A stretch of DNA of 64,000 nt from Solen grandis. Lineage: Eukaryota; Mollusca; Bivalvia; Adapedonta; Solenidae. The notes beneath the pieces were generated by a model. It had not been told where the DNA came from and made no database searches. It worked only from the letters and a program-made list of their open reading frames with translations. The stretch covers positions 23,998,052 to 24,062,051 of the forward strand of contig CM037783.1 of the NCBI GenBank assembly GCA_021229015.1, in the 5' to 3' direction. A program made the position numbers and the translations under genes. Positions within the stretch are counted from its first letter, which is position 1; each line of letters opens with the position of its first letter. Below are positions 1 through 11,014 of the stretch, one piece after another.

Positions 1-554
1 ATGATCCGCTGAATTTGCCATTATCATAAGCCAATTGCTTTATTACTTTAACTGAGTATGAGAAACTAGTACGGCGTGAATAACTGTCCACTACTTGATC
101 TTTGATCATGCCTTGGGGTCATATGTAAAAAAACTGCAGCGTGACCCTTACATACTGATCAATTATCACTGTAACAAGTTTATAAAATCTGCTCACGAAA
201 CTTGTAGAACTACTTTTACACAAAGGAAAATCATAGAATATCATAGAAACAGCGAAATAAGCACTAAAACATGTCAGATGCCTAAATAAGACAACACCGC
301 CTTTTAAATGGTACTTAGCTACTATATCGTATCTCAGTTTAAAGTTCCTAAATCCATTTATTCATCCTTTAAACACGATTTACACACCACTCGCACAAGC
401 AGAAAAAATAGCACGGCCATCTTAGCCGGAACCGGAAGTCTTACAACAACTTATCAATATAATCATAGTTTTTGTTAGATTAAAAAATACAAGAAACTCT
501 CGAGTATAGCAGGAAGATTGCGTGACCATATTATGTTACTCTCTAGCATGTCTT
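1..554. other. Intergenic, no gene seen
   Basis: AT-rich DNA with stops in all frames. I see no exon, tRNA or recognisable repeat before the SINE fragment that starts near 555. Confidence 0.5.
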
Positions 555-690
555 GTAGGAGCCCGAGCGGTTAGAGCGTCCGCCCGGAATCGGGAGGTCA
601 TAATTGATATGTTCAATCTCCGACAACGTCACAAAAATGTCGTAAAAATGGTACTGGTACAGCTTCCTTACTTTGCGCTTTGTCTCAGGA
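555..690 (+). mobile_element. SINE family A, 5' half
   Basis: This is a tRNA-like head with box A-like GAGCGGTTAGAGCGTCC and a degraded box B (TTCAATCTC). The body segment AAAATGGTACTGGTA that follows is shared with the full copies at 49486 and 62255. The 3' half and tail are missing. Confidence 0.7.
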
Positions 691-784
691 CTTAAAACCT
701 GCCAGTCTGCAACACGAGAACCAATACAGAAACAGTAGACAGCAGCAAGTTAACCTTTATTTGTAATTATTCAGAGAAGCGACT

Positions 785-850
785 GATGTGTGTTTGTTGG
801 CTTGGGTTCTATGTCCTATCAACAGTATTTCAGTCATCTGAGGCCTTTAC
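785..850 (-). mobile_element. SINE family A tail fragment
   Basis: GTTTGTTGG...CAACAGTATTTCAGTCAT is the reverse complement of the family A 3' end (GACTGAAATACTGTTG plus CAAAC repeats). Only the tail is present, beside the fuller copy at 877-1185. Confidence 0.65.
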
Positions 851-876
851 TGCAATAAAGCCGTAAATGAGAGAGT

Positions 877-1185
877 TTGTTTGTTTGTTGGATTGAATGT
901 TCCATCAACAGAATTTCAGTCATTTAAAAGCTATTTCTACATGAGACAGATATAGTGCTGCAACACTGCAGTATGACGCCGTTGACATGTGGCATGATAT
1001 CACACCCAATCACATTATCCTGACAACGGGTCAACCAGTCCTGCAACTACATGTACCTATGCAGAGCGACAAGCAAAGGAGCTACCAGTACCATATTTTA
1101 AGACTGGTATTTCGCGGCCGGGAATCGACCAACGACCTACCGCTTCTGAGGTGGGCGCTCTTACCACTCGGTCGCCAGGGACGGA
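877..1185 (-). mobile_element. SINE family A, near full length with TSD
   Basis: Reverse-strand SINE. Its tRNA-like head is at the right end (TACCACTCGGTCGCCAGGG complements box A). The body carries the shared GACATGTGGCATGATATCACACC block, and the CAAA-repeat tail is at the left. It is flanked by 12-bp direct repeats, AAATGAGAGAGT at 865-876 and AAATAAGAGAGT at 1186-1197 (one mismatch), as expected of target-primed retroposition. Confidence 0.8.
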
Positions 1186-1461
1186 AAATAAGAGAGTGAA
1201 ATTTTACTGATATACTACACCCAATCTCGTTTGTGTCCTCTATTATCATTAATTTTCAAAGATTAATTAAAGGCCCAGTACGTGTTAGCCTAAAATTTTA
1301 GAAGAAAAATTATATTTTCGCTTATATCTGTAGTTTAAAGCTTCAAATGACGCTTAAGTAAGCCCCGAAGATCGCGAAATTAACTATTTAGTAACAGAAC
1401 ACGGGAGATACCTCGGAATCCTTAGTTGTTCTTTCAGGGCGTTATATGTAAATATATTTAG

Positions 1462-1500
1462 AAAAGTGGGCGGAGCTTGTTCTTAGAATAATGGCGGACC
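1462..1500 (+). promoter_or_regulatory. GC-box and YY1-like start context of gene 1
   Basis: GGGCGGAG at about 1468-1475 resembles an Sp1/GC box. The start codon lies in AATAATGGCGGAC, which resembles the YY1/Kozak-type ATGGCGGC element of TATA-less promoters. No TATA box is visible at a suitable distance. The transcription start itself cannot be placed. Confidence 0.35.
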
Positions 1501-3593
1501 GTATCAAAAGGCCGCGAATGTCGCGTCGGAGTCCACGATCTGCTTTGATTGCTGATGCAAAGAGAAAAGAAGAAAGGAGACTTTGGTCGAAATCAAGGCA
1601 TCGTGTATGCCTCACAACGCACACTTGGGAGAAGTGGAACTCGCTGAAGAAGTCGCTAAATATTGCAACACATGACGAGTTTGCAATGCTACTTCTTCAG
1701 TCATGGTAAAGCATATTGTAGATTTAAGACGATTAAAGTTCATATTGTGTGTAGAGATTAATGTTAATCATTAATGTGGTTTGCTTCCGCAATCAAAAGA
1801 AAGATAAAAAGTTTAAAATCAAATCGTAAACTAAATCCAATAAGCATACTGTGTTGTACATGCATAGTTTGATCTATCAAAAATATGCATTTGTGCAGAC
1901 GACTCGATGCAGAGGCGCCAAAGGGGAAATTCAGCATCGATAAAATGTATGTTTATATTGGTTAATTTGCAAGTGCTCACACACCCATTTTATTAAATAC
2001 ATGTAGATCTACATCGCACCAAAAATAAATGTCTATAATGTCTATGCTTGTGTCCCCCCCCCCCCCAAACCAAAACAAATTTGTCATCGACCATTTGAAG
2101 TCATAATTATATGCCACGAAGCTACATCTTGGTATTCACATCTCGGTATTTGACCGTGACGGTGTAGATATTTATCATATATACAATAAGATGCAAAACC
2201 ATTGAATTTTTATACTATAGATATCATTTTATTTTTATGGATATAGAATATTTTGATTTATTTCGAAAATTAAACACCCCACCCACTTTCAATATATTCA
2301 GGCATTATAGATACCATGTGTAACTCGTCAAAGATCAGGTATTTGATTAATGGTATATCAAATCTTTTGAGCATGACTGGATGCTGGATCATTTATTTAT
2401 GATATGAAAATTATAATAAAACAATTGACAATAAATATGTAGTTGAGACTTTATGTCAAATAGTTAAATACTTGTTTTGATTGGAATTAGTAGGTTTTCA
2501 TCATACAATAAACATATTTTTAACTTTTGTTTAGTATAATGCACTTCTATGTTTTAATAACTTAGGGACTCAAAATAATGTTTTCAGCTATGTAGAAATT
2601 AGTGTTATTGCTTTAGCTTAGTTTTATGTATAAGAATATTGATACTGCTTAAAAAATTTTCTCTTCACTTCCTTTTTTATGAATCCAATATATTTGTTTT
2701 TTTGCAGGCTTTCTGAAAATGAAACCATTCCAGAGAATCCAGCCTCTAGAGTATTAGAAGATTCACAGTCCCCTTTGGCAGTGTATTCGACTCCAACCAT
2801 AGGAACTGCTCCATTACCTTATTTTCCTGGATCTGATATTTCTCAATCCACTTTAGGGTATGAAAATATATTTTCTTGATATAAAATCTGTAGATTAAAA
2901 TCATTGTCAAATGAAATTGCTGAAAATTGATTATTTGATAGTAAATTCAACTGTTACTGTTGGCCGAGTGGTTAGAGAAATCCACCCTTAAATTTGGAGG
3001 TTGTGGGTTTGATCATTTGCCGCCACATACCAGTGGTAAAATGTTACTGGTATAGGTCCCTTGCTTGTGGCTCAGCATATAAGGTTAGTTCCATGATCGG
3101 TTGGCCTGGTTTCAGGATAATGTGACTGGATGTGGCAGCATGCAGCGTGTCTACGGCGTGATACTGCATTGTGGCAGCACTATATCTGTCTCAAGAAGAC
3201 ATATTTTCAATATGACTGAAATACCTTTTGCTTTGCTTTAAAACCCAAAAACAAACCAACAAATAATTAACAGCTATTTTCATTCTTGATGAACTAGTTT
3301 CATTTATATTTTATATTTTTAGTATAATTCTCTTTTTAAGTTAGATATAATTAAGTTTTCAGAAAGGAAGCATACTTTTGATATATCCTCCATATAGAGA
3401 ATCATGCATTAAAGGGATGAAATACCCTTCATGTAATTTAAATGAAATCCATGAATTTATATACTTAAAAAGTATGTGTCATATATGGTATTTTATACAA
3501 CCTTTAATCTTATTTCAGATATGAATCTGAAGAATGCCTTTTGACACAATATATGGACAAGGCAATACAAACTGACAAGTCCTTTATAGAGTA

Positions 3594-3637
<44 letters not shown>

Positions 3638-4144
3638 GATTGGATGAATACTTGCTCATGAAAGTTGTAAAATTGATTCAATTTTTGAGGATATGTATTC
3701 CAAATTAACTGAAATGCAACACATTTCATTTATATATTTCTAAACCAGATCATATTTCTTTTAATCATTGAAAAAATGCCCATTATTAAAAATTGTGATA
3801 TCAAACATGTTCAGAATTTAAAGAATGGGTGCTTTTTTTTTAATGTTATGGTTAACTCATGTCACCTTTGAATATTTAAGATTTACAACAAGATTTATGC
3901 TGTTTATCCATGAAAATGAGGCTTTTATATTTGAAAATCCATTTATTAAGGTCACTGCATCAATATTTTATGTTTTAGTATATCATATGAGGTCCAGTCA
4001 TCAGATGAAGGTGACATTTCCTACCACCCAGAAAGCCAGGATGATTGGGACAGTGGTGAGGATGATGACCTGGCAGACTGGGAGGAAACAGCTGATTTTG
4101 CACTGGAGATGTCATTATGGTTTGTATTACAAAAGAAGCTCTGA
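1491..4144 (+). CDS. Four-exon gene, unknown family, ~200 aa acidic-tailed protein
   Basis: I do not recognise the family. The exons I assemble are 1491-1705, 2708-2857, 3519-3590 and 3979-4144. Donors are GTAAAG, GTATGA and GTAATA, and acceptors are TTTGCAG, TTTCAG and TTTTAG. All three introns are phase 2 and the frame stays open across every junction, which is strong evidence for a real gene. An in-frame TAA at 1449 precedes the ATG, so 1491 is the first usable start. The product is about 200 aa. Residues 1-50 are Arg/Lys-rich. Residues 52-72 form a Trp/Leu-patterned helical module ending EFAMLLLQSW. The middle is Ser/Pro-rich, and residues ~150-190 are very acidic (Asp/Glu with Trp), like a transcriptional or chromatin-factor tail. 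The stop at 4142-4144 may instead be intronic: a possible donor GTTTGT lies at 4120, which would send the transcript to further exons that I cannot find. Existence is fairly sure; function is unknown. Confidence 0.7.
2959..3265 (+). mobile_element. SINE family A in intron 2 of gene 1
   Basis: Sense-orientation copy: GTTGGCCGAGTGGTTAGAG (box A) opens the element. It continues through GCTCAGCATATAAGG, GTCTACGGCGTGATACTGC and ATGACTGAAATAC, and ends in ACAAACCAACAAA. No clear target duplication is seen. Confidence 0.8.
3599..3637. repeat. AT microsatellite
   Basis: About 18 AT dinucleotides, starting 8 bases after the donor of exon 3 of gene 1. Confidence 0.95.
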
Positions 4145-4152
4145 TGCATGTA

Positions 4153-4400
4153 CAGTCAACTCCCGTTACATCGGCATCCGATACAACGGCAAATTCGGGA
4201 TCCGGCAATAAAAGTCATGTTACGGATTTCTTTGTTCTTTATTTCTCCCGTTACAACGGCAAATTCGGTTTCCGGCACCGGCAGCAATTTTCGGCAAACC
4301 AATCTCCCTTTTATTATATAATCACCTCCGTTATATCGGTAGCCAAACCGACGGCTGATGATCATTGCCGATTATCGCCAGAGGCGTGTATATAGTCCCT
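4153..4400 (+). mobile_element. Tigger/pogo-like DNA transposon end
   Basis: A TA dinucleotide (4151-4152) is followed by CAGTCAACTCCCGTTACATC, the layout of a TA-targeting Tc1/mariner-Tigger terminal inverted repeat. The subterminal motif CGTTA(C/T)A(A/T)CGGCA...TTCGG.TCCGGC recurs near 4166, 4246 and 4328, as in Tigger ends that carry repeated 'GTTATAACGG'-type blocks. I find no opposite inverted repeat and no transposase, so this is a fragment or a one-ended relic. It begins 8 bp after the stop codon of gene 1. Confidence 0.5.
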
Positions 4401-7400
4401 AGCTGGTACACTACCTGTTTGTTGTGTATGCAGTTGTTAATTCGCAAGTTGACACGGTATTTACACGGATGATCACAGATGAGCGTTTGTTTACATGTGC
4501 CGCATTTCTTAGTGGAGATTTTCATTGTTTGAGAGAGTAATAAAATGGGAAGCCACTCCAGTGTACTTGTGAACAACGGGCCTTTAATTAGACTGAAAAC
4601 CGTTGTTAGAGATTTAAATAGGTGTTGTCGTCTGTTTTTGTTTCTTTTATACGCGTTTTATCAAACCTATAGCTGCATTGTTTGCAGATGATATCGATAA
4701 GTGGTATTAACTAATGAGGTAATAAGTTGGTTTGTTTATGACACGGATTTCAACATGCCGTTCTTTACCAAATAAGTCGAGTTTCAATCAGCGAGTTGTC
4801 AGTTTGTAATGATTTTCAACAAAAGTTAACTGTACCTACCAATCAGAAAATGAAGGGAGAATTTCTTGAAGCGCGATAGATAAAGATATCCAATCATTAA
4901 ACGCTTTTTATAATTGCTGATAATTTTGGTTCGGTTTTATATTCTTACTTGTATCCTTATTTTCAGCGAAGCCTAAGATTTAATGTAACAGTTTGTGTGA
5001 ATTGAATCATTATTTTATTATGAAAACACGTACGTCAAAAAGAGTGTAATGTGGGAAATCCAATTGCTTATGTTTCTGCTTGATGATGTCAATGTGTGAA
5101 TTATTGATAACATAAATTAGATTCGAAAAAAAAAGTGAAATAAAGATGAAAAAAATCTACTTAAAAATAATTAAAAAAATTATTTATCTCAATTGTGTTT
5201 GTTGTTGTTCATTCTGTCTAATCCCTTTACGATATAATTATCTTCGTAAAGCTATTATACCTAACCGGAAGTTGTATATACATGTAGCGTTTACACATTT
5301 ACAGAGTAGGATAAACAAAGAATACGCATTTAGTTTTACAGGTAAAAACCCCGTTTATTTACCAATCACACACATACTCACACATGTTACATAAAATACG
5401 AATACTATTTATTCATATGCATCAAAAAACGAATTAAAACCTTATCTTTTATAGTTTATAAAATGTATTCATAATTTGTATACATAACGTTGTAAACTTC
5501 TCATTATTCAGTGAATTTTTTTTTTCATATTTTGTTTACAACCTGTGGCTTTTTTATTTTTTAAAATAAGCATTTAAAAAAAGAAAAGAAATAGGAATCA
5601 TAACAATTACCTAATAATAGATGGTATATGTAATAGGAACTTTAAAATCAACATTAAATTTTAAGAAAAACACAAATTACAATAAAATTCTATGAATTAT
5701 TTTTTTTTTATTTATTTTGGAAAAAAATGTCAGTTTTTGACAAGGATAAATAACGTAAAATGTTGTAAATTTACCAAAAGAAAATCTTCGGATATCGACG
5801 TCCTAGAAGAGATTTATCATACGAACAAAACTTTTATTATTTTTGAAATGTCCAATTCATTCAATAATTGATTGAAGGTAAAGTCAACTGTCAAATTTGA
5901 CGAGCAATAACATAAGCTTTAATAAAAGCTATATAGGTCACATAAGACTTGACTGTGACCCCAACTTCAGCCAAATTCAAAACTGTTGACGCTCGATAAC
6001 TGACGACGGTCACATGGCGATATTAGGTCACACTTGCATTTTTTGCATGTCTTTTTATCACAGCAATAATGCACTCTAATAACGTAACCTGATAATGTTC
6101 AAGGTCACTGCAGCAGCTGTATTTTTGTTATCAAATAATTATTCAGGAGTTATTTTGCGACAATCACCAATTTTTCACAGAACTTTCCTTTATCCTATTT
6201 ACAAATTCAAGTATACAATGAACATGTGTAAATATCAAGCAGACGAAGTTCAGATTAAATGTTTATCATCACCAATTTAAACGATTAGGAAGAAACAAAT
6301 GCATGTTATTTATTACATAAACAATACAACAAGAATTCACCAGAATTACCCTTTAAGGCATGTTAATGTGGAACGAAAATTGCAGTGTACATGTACTGTG
6401 AAATCATTAATTTTCGTGGGACACTAATTTTTGTCGATTCTGGAGAGGGTTTTACAGTAACTGAACCACAATCACTTTCTTAATCGAAATTTAGCTGTGA
6501 ATGTCTTTTGCTCACTTTGTAACGTTTACATCTGTTTGGCAATTTAATTTAAGTGTTGTAATTTGGTTGTCTTCAATTTGATAAAGCGGCAGACACATAG
6601 TAAAATTATAGAAACACAGCGTTATATGTGTTGTATTTAAATGTTTTTGTCATTTGAATAAATTGGGATTACTGATTGCATTTTCAATTTACACAATGCA
6701 CGAACAGTTCCTGCTGTCTATCTGACTAACAGACGTTATAGTTACCAGTCATTTTGATGAAATTCGATGCTATTTCTTTCCCTTATTTCGCCGAGTGTGT
6801 TGTCCTTTTAATGAATATGCATTTCTTTACATTATGAAATGTGCACAAATATTACTGCAATTTTGGTTCAAAATAGATTTGTTTAAATTTAAATTTGTAT
6901 GCAGCTAGTTCCCTAGTTTGCCTCTTTATGTTGTTGGTATTCAATACACGTGAACTATTTTCATGAACATTTGTTAAAGCGCATTGAGGCTAAAGTAGCG
7001 TGGCATCACATTCCGCCATACATCAATTAAGCAGTGTTTAGGTAAATTAATTTGCATACCATAAATCGTTACCTGCCGGTAAAGAAATTATATTTTTAGG
7101 AAACAGGTATGGTGGTATACGTTCATAAAAATTTAAGGATTACTTAGTGCTATTCATTGTATGTAGAACATTATAAAATATCGCAGAAATGATATCATTA
7201 TGTGTAAGTAAAAACATCCACAAATAAACTAAACAAATACTCAAATTTACCTACATTTTCTTAGTTAGCCTACATCAAGGAGTCGGTCGGTCTTCTGTAC
7301 ATTTTGAAAAAAAAACAAAAAAAAAAACTTAACAGTAGGAGTTTCACCGCATCACATTCCTGCATCTTAATGACGTCAATATCGTCCGTCAACGTCGACA

Positions 7401-7949
7401 TTTTTTCAATCGGTGGCCATTTTTTTTTTATCATGATAGATTTTTTCCAGACTTGACGTCATAATATACGATAAACAATTGAGAAAATAAATGACTTCTT
7501 AAACCAGGGTGCATGACACACTCTTGTCTCTTTTTAGCCACTTATGAAATTTACACAGGTTAAAATATTCGAATCAGCAGAATGTGTATTCAATAAAGGG
7601 CATTATAAAAGTTTATAAGAAAAAGATTTTGTATGCTTCATTTTGGTTGCGAACTGTATTTCACTAACATGGGATAGAATTCCGAATTACTCCTTAAAAA
7701 TATCATGGAAATGACATTTTAATCTTTTTCACTCATAATTAACATTATTTTTGTACATCAAGATAATTGTTAAAATATGCCGGGATGATGTGAATGCATG
7801 TACTTTCTCTCGCTCTTTCTCTTTCTTTATATTTCACTTAACGGATCGACATATCTTTGTCTCATCTTTATTTATATTTAATCGCAATAAATATCAGTGC
7901 AGTCTGTGAATAACACAGAAACATGCAAATACACATTTATCTCAACACT
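4401..7949. other. Intergenic, AT-rich, no gene seen
   Basis: I see no exon with good splice signals. It holds a palindromic-looking TACTGTGAAATCATTAATTTTCGTGG block near 6395-6425, of a kind common in molluscan MITE ends, and two perfect cAMP-response elements near 7370 and 7454. Confidence 0.4.

Positions 7950-7982
<33 letters not shown>
7950..7982. repeat. GA microsatellite
   Basis: Nearly perfect GA repeat with one AAAG interruption. Confidence 0.95.
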
Positions 7983-8173
7983 TCTTAAACAGTCATTGAA
8001 TGTTTTAAATGCAGTGAGAATCAGCAAAATAAAAGTACAGATGCATATGAATTAAGTATTATTATATAAATTATATAAAGAGAAATCATTTTTGAAATTT
8101 AAGCTGGTGTTTAAATGTAAATTTACATTGAATTTTAGTGCCGTTTTCTAAACTTATCTATGCAATAATCTGT

Positions 8174-8176
<3 letters not shown>

Positions 8177-8206
<30 letters not shown>
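8177..8206. repeat. CA microsatellite
   Basis: Fifteen perfect CA dinucleotides. Confidence 0.97.
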
Positions 8207-8207
<1 letters not shown>

Positions 8208-8502
8208 CTCAATTTCTATGTTATTAGGACATTAAAAGTTATTCATCATCAAAGAAAAAAGTCCCTTCTTGATTTAAGTAAGTAGGGGCCTGTTTGTGTT
8301 TCAGTTGCTCATCAGTAAACCATATTGAGTAGATTTCATATACAGCAAAAAAAAAAAAATCATTATCTAAAGCTTAAATGAGTGATTGCCAGCTAATTTT
8401 TAAGAGCATTTAATTGTTTGAACTTGATTTTTATTTTTAGAGTAATTGATTTTTTGAATTTAATATTCCTCTTGAAAGTTTTAATGTATTGATCTCAAAG
8501 GG

Positions 8503-8507
<5 letters not shown>

Positions 8508-8534
<27 letters not shown>
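8508..8534. repeat. CT microsatellite
   Basis: Perfect CT repeat. The antisense reading frame across it (RERERER) is an artefact. Confidence 0.95.
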
Positions 8535-8537
<3 letters not shown>

Positions 8538-10412
8538 TATTGAATGATGATACAATATATTTTAGTTGTTATTTTTTTATATTCTAAGATTACATTTTTA
8601 ATATCACAAATAATTTCAACAATCAGCAAAGTCTGTCTTTGAAATGAGAGCATACACCTTTGTCTGCTTTCTGCAATCTGAAAAGAAGTAATAATGATCA
8701 TTAGCATTAGTATGAATAAGTTATAACATGCTCTCACATATTCAGTGCAAATATTTAACAGCAATATAAACTTAAACTCAAATAGCTCAATTCCAAATTC
8801 CAACACCACATGAGGTGAAATCCAATTTTTTTTATCGTTCACTGCGTTTTTCTTTTTTTTTCTTCACTACAACTGTCACTGTAAGTAATACTTTTCTATT
8901 TCAATTTCAAGCACAGACTACAATTTCACATTATAAGTAAAATACTCTTAATACAGTGCATTTAATTTGATATGTGTTTTTTTCTCTTTTAAAGACAAAG
9001 AAAGCTTAACACTGTTGATAATAAATAAATGTGTGCTTTGTAGATATTTGCAGTTTACATGAAAATCATTTCTTGTCTACTTTTCATAAGCATTCTTGTC
9101 TTGAAACATTTTAATTTTCAGGATCAGCTAATTTTGGTTAATTCTCTCCGAAGTTTAGTAAATAATATACAATACATAATTATGCATGCCTTATATAAAG
9201 AACTTTTTTTTATTTAATTTATTTTTATAGACTTGTGCAGAATAATTTCCATGGACAAAGATGCATTTTTTTTTCATTTTTAACTTACCTTCACATAATA
9301 CTGCTGTGTGACTAATTACACCATGGTTGTGTTTCATAAATCTTGATTTGGACCTGAAACAAATAATGTATTTTTAAAAAAACTTCAACAAAAAAAGTTC
9401 ATTTATGCAAACTTCTACTAGGTAAAAGTTCAAGATTAAGAACATGAATTTGGTTATTCATCATGATGAAAAGTCATGGTTAAAATTATGTCAAAAAATG
9501 CAAATGAGAAAAAAGAAAAACGAAAGAAAGAAACATTGAAAAATAAATTGTCCAGACAAACTGGGGCGATGAACAGGGTCTTCAGGAAAATTCAACAATT
9601 TGACTCAATTTGGAACTCAGAATTTTCAATAAGGATTTTGCAACATAATTTTGTGTACATTTCTATGATAAAATATGATTCAAATAGCATACTAATAAGG
9701 TAAATTTCATTGGTATATCTGTCAATATTTTTCTAAAACTTGTTTTACTGCAGGTATCTATAGTTTTATAAGAGTAGAGCTAAATATTTTATTTAAAAAA
9801 ACAACAAATGTATCATAAAATTTCATCTTTATTTGATAAAAAAGCTCATTATTGTAACAATCATAAAATGAGATTGAAAACATGTAAGGATGTACGTCAT
9901 GTTAGATATTGACTACAGTGTTGTTCTGTGGAATTTGTTCACATTAACTGTTGATAACGCTTTTGAAACAACCCTTTTTCAATACACGGGGTCACTGAGT
10001 AAAAGTTAGAAATTCATGTTGAAAACAAATTTGACACAAGAAGCACGTGAACGGACTTGATTGTGTATTGATTTTGCTAGTGAAAATTCAAAATTATTCC
10101 AGTTATTATACCTAAAAAAAGAGTTTAAAACATCTCATAATCCTCCAACTTACAAATCTTTACATAGTCGTCTGTATGCGTATGATAATGATTGCGATTT
10201 AATCGTTTGGAAGGCATCTCAGTAAGAAGTTCATTTCTTCCTTAGATGAAATGGTGTATTTTAAAAGGGAGTGTCTATCAAATAAACCATTTCAACCTCC
10301 TAGTTTTGATATTTTTCATGAATATAATGTGCGATGAAAATGGCGCTCGCAGAACCACGACAGTTGATATATATATATATCAATTAAACTCGTAATAAAA
10401 TACAATTTATTG
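8535..10412. other. Intergenic flank of the LTR element
   Basis: AT-rich. From about 10100 to 10340 two adjacent frames look coding-like but have stops, so this may be a decayed gene or transposon fragment that I cannot name. An AT microsatellite lies at 10366-10381. Confidence 0.35.
10408..10412. repeat. Target-site duplication (left), TATTG
   Basis: TATTG immediately precedes the TGTTAC start of the 5' LTR and recurs at 16400-16404, immediately after the 3' LTR's terminal CA. Five bp is the usual staggered cut of Ty3/gypsy-type integrases. Confidence 0.85.
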
Positions 10413-10898
10413 TGTTACATACTACACCTAACCTAGTTATGTATACACAACAGTGTTGAAGGAAATCCCTATTCTTAGAATAACTTGTTTACTAGTTTTG
10501 TTCTGGAGTGATCTATTAGGCGATCCCTGTTCTAAAAATAATTTGTTTACTGGTATATTTGTTTATTGGAACTTTCTTTCTTTCTATGGAAAATTCTAGA
10601 AGTCTTATGTAACCTGTTTACACTTTTAGAACATTCTTTTTTGAAGAATAGTATGGTTGTTTCTAGAATATTTTGCTCAAGTATATATAATGAAGGGGGT
10701 TTTAGGGAGAGCAGACTTGTTGAGGAGACTTGTTTTAGTAGACTTGTTTTTTGATATTCATCAAGTGTGGGTCATCAACAGTGTAGAATTAATTTCGGAC
10801 TACATTTGGATAAAGGATATATCTATTGGATTGCTCAGGTTAAATTTAAATTTTATCAATCAGACAAGGATCAAACTAATTTGTTATAAAAATTTTAA
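10413..10898 (+). repeat. 5' LTR
   Basis: It starts TGTTACATACTACACC and matches the 3' LTR at 15903 closely for about 485 bases, with scattered substitutions and small indels, so the insertion is not recent. The match to the 3' LTR ends near 10898. The last ~25 bases differ, so the true right edge and the primer-binding site are uncertain. Confidence 0.85.
10569..10690 (+). promoter_or_regulatory. LTR promoter: heat-shock-element cluster plus TATA box
   Basis: The nGAAnnTTC units seen are GAActTTC (10569-10576), a perfect three-unit GAAaaTTCtaGAA (10589-10601), GAAcaTTC (10629-10636) and TTCtaGAAtaTTt (10661-10673). TATATATAA follows at 10682-10690. HSEs packed upstream of a TATA box are the layout of heat-shock gene promoters, where HSF1 trimers bind. 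The 3' LTR keeps the cluster (perfect unit at 16079-16091, TATA at 16171-16179). Motifs are seen; heat induction is inferred. Confidence 0.55.
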
Positions 10899-11014
10899 AG
10901 GGACATACCTATTTTTCGGAGTATTTAATATTAGGGACATACTTATATTTTAACTCAATATTTGAAATTGAACGTTGCTTTTGTTTTCTTGTGTAAAACC
11001 GGCAGCAAACTATC

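Noticed and set aside
3825..4211. 128-residue forward frame overlapping exon 4 of gene 1
   Set aside because: Out of frame with the spliced gene. The exon's own frame gives the coherent acidic sequence with matching intron phase.
4153..4576. Open frames on both strands around 4156-4576
   Set aside because: They lie in the transposon terminal repeats and have no splice or domain support.
10566..10953. Short frames in the 5' LTR, repeated at 16146-16367
   Set aside because: They match only because the LTRs are copies of each other. No start context or conserved coding pattern is seen.
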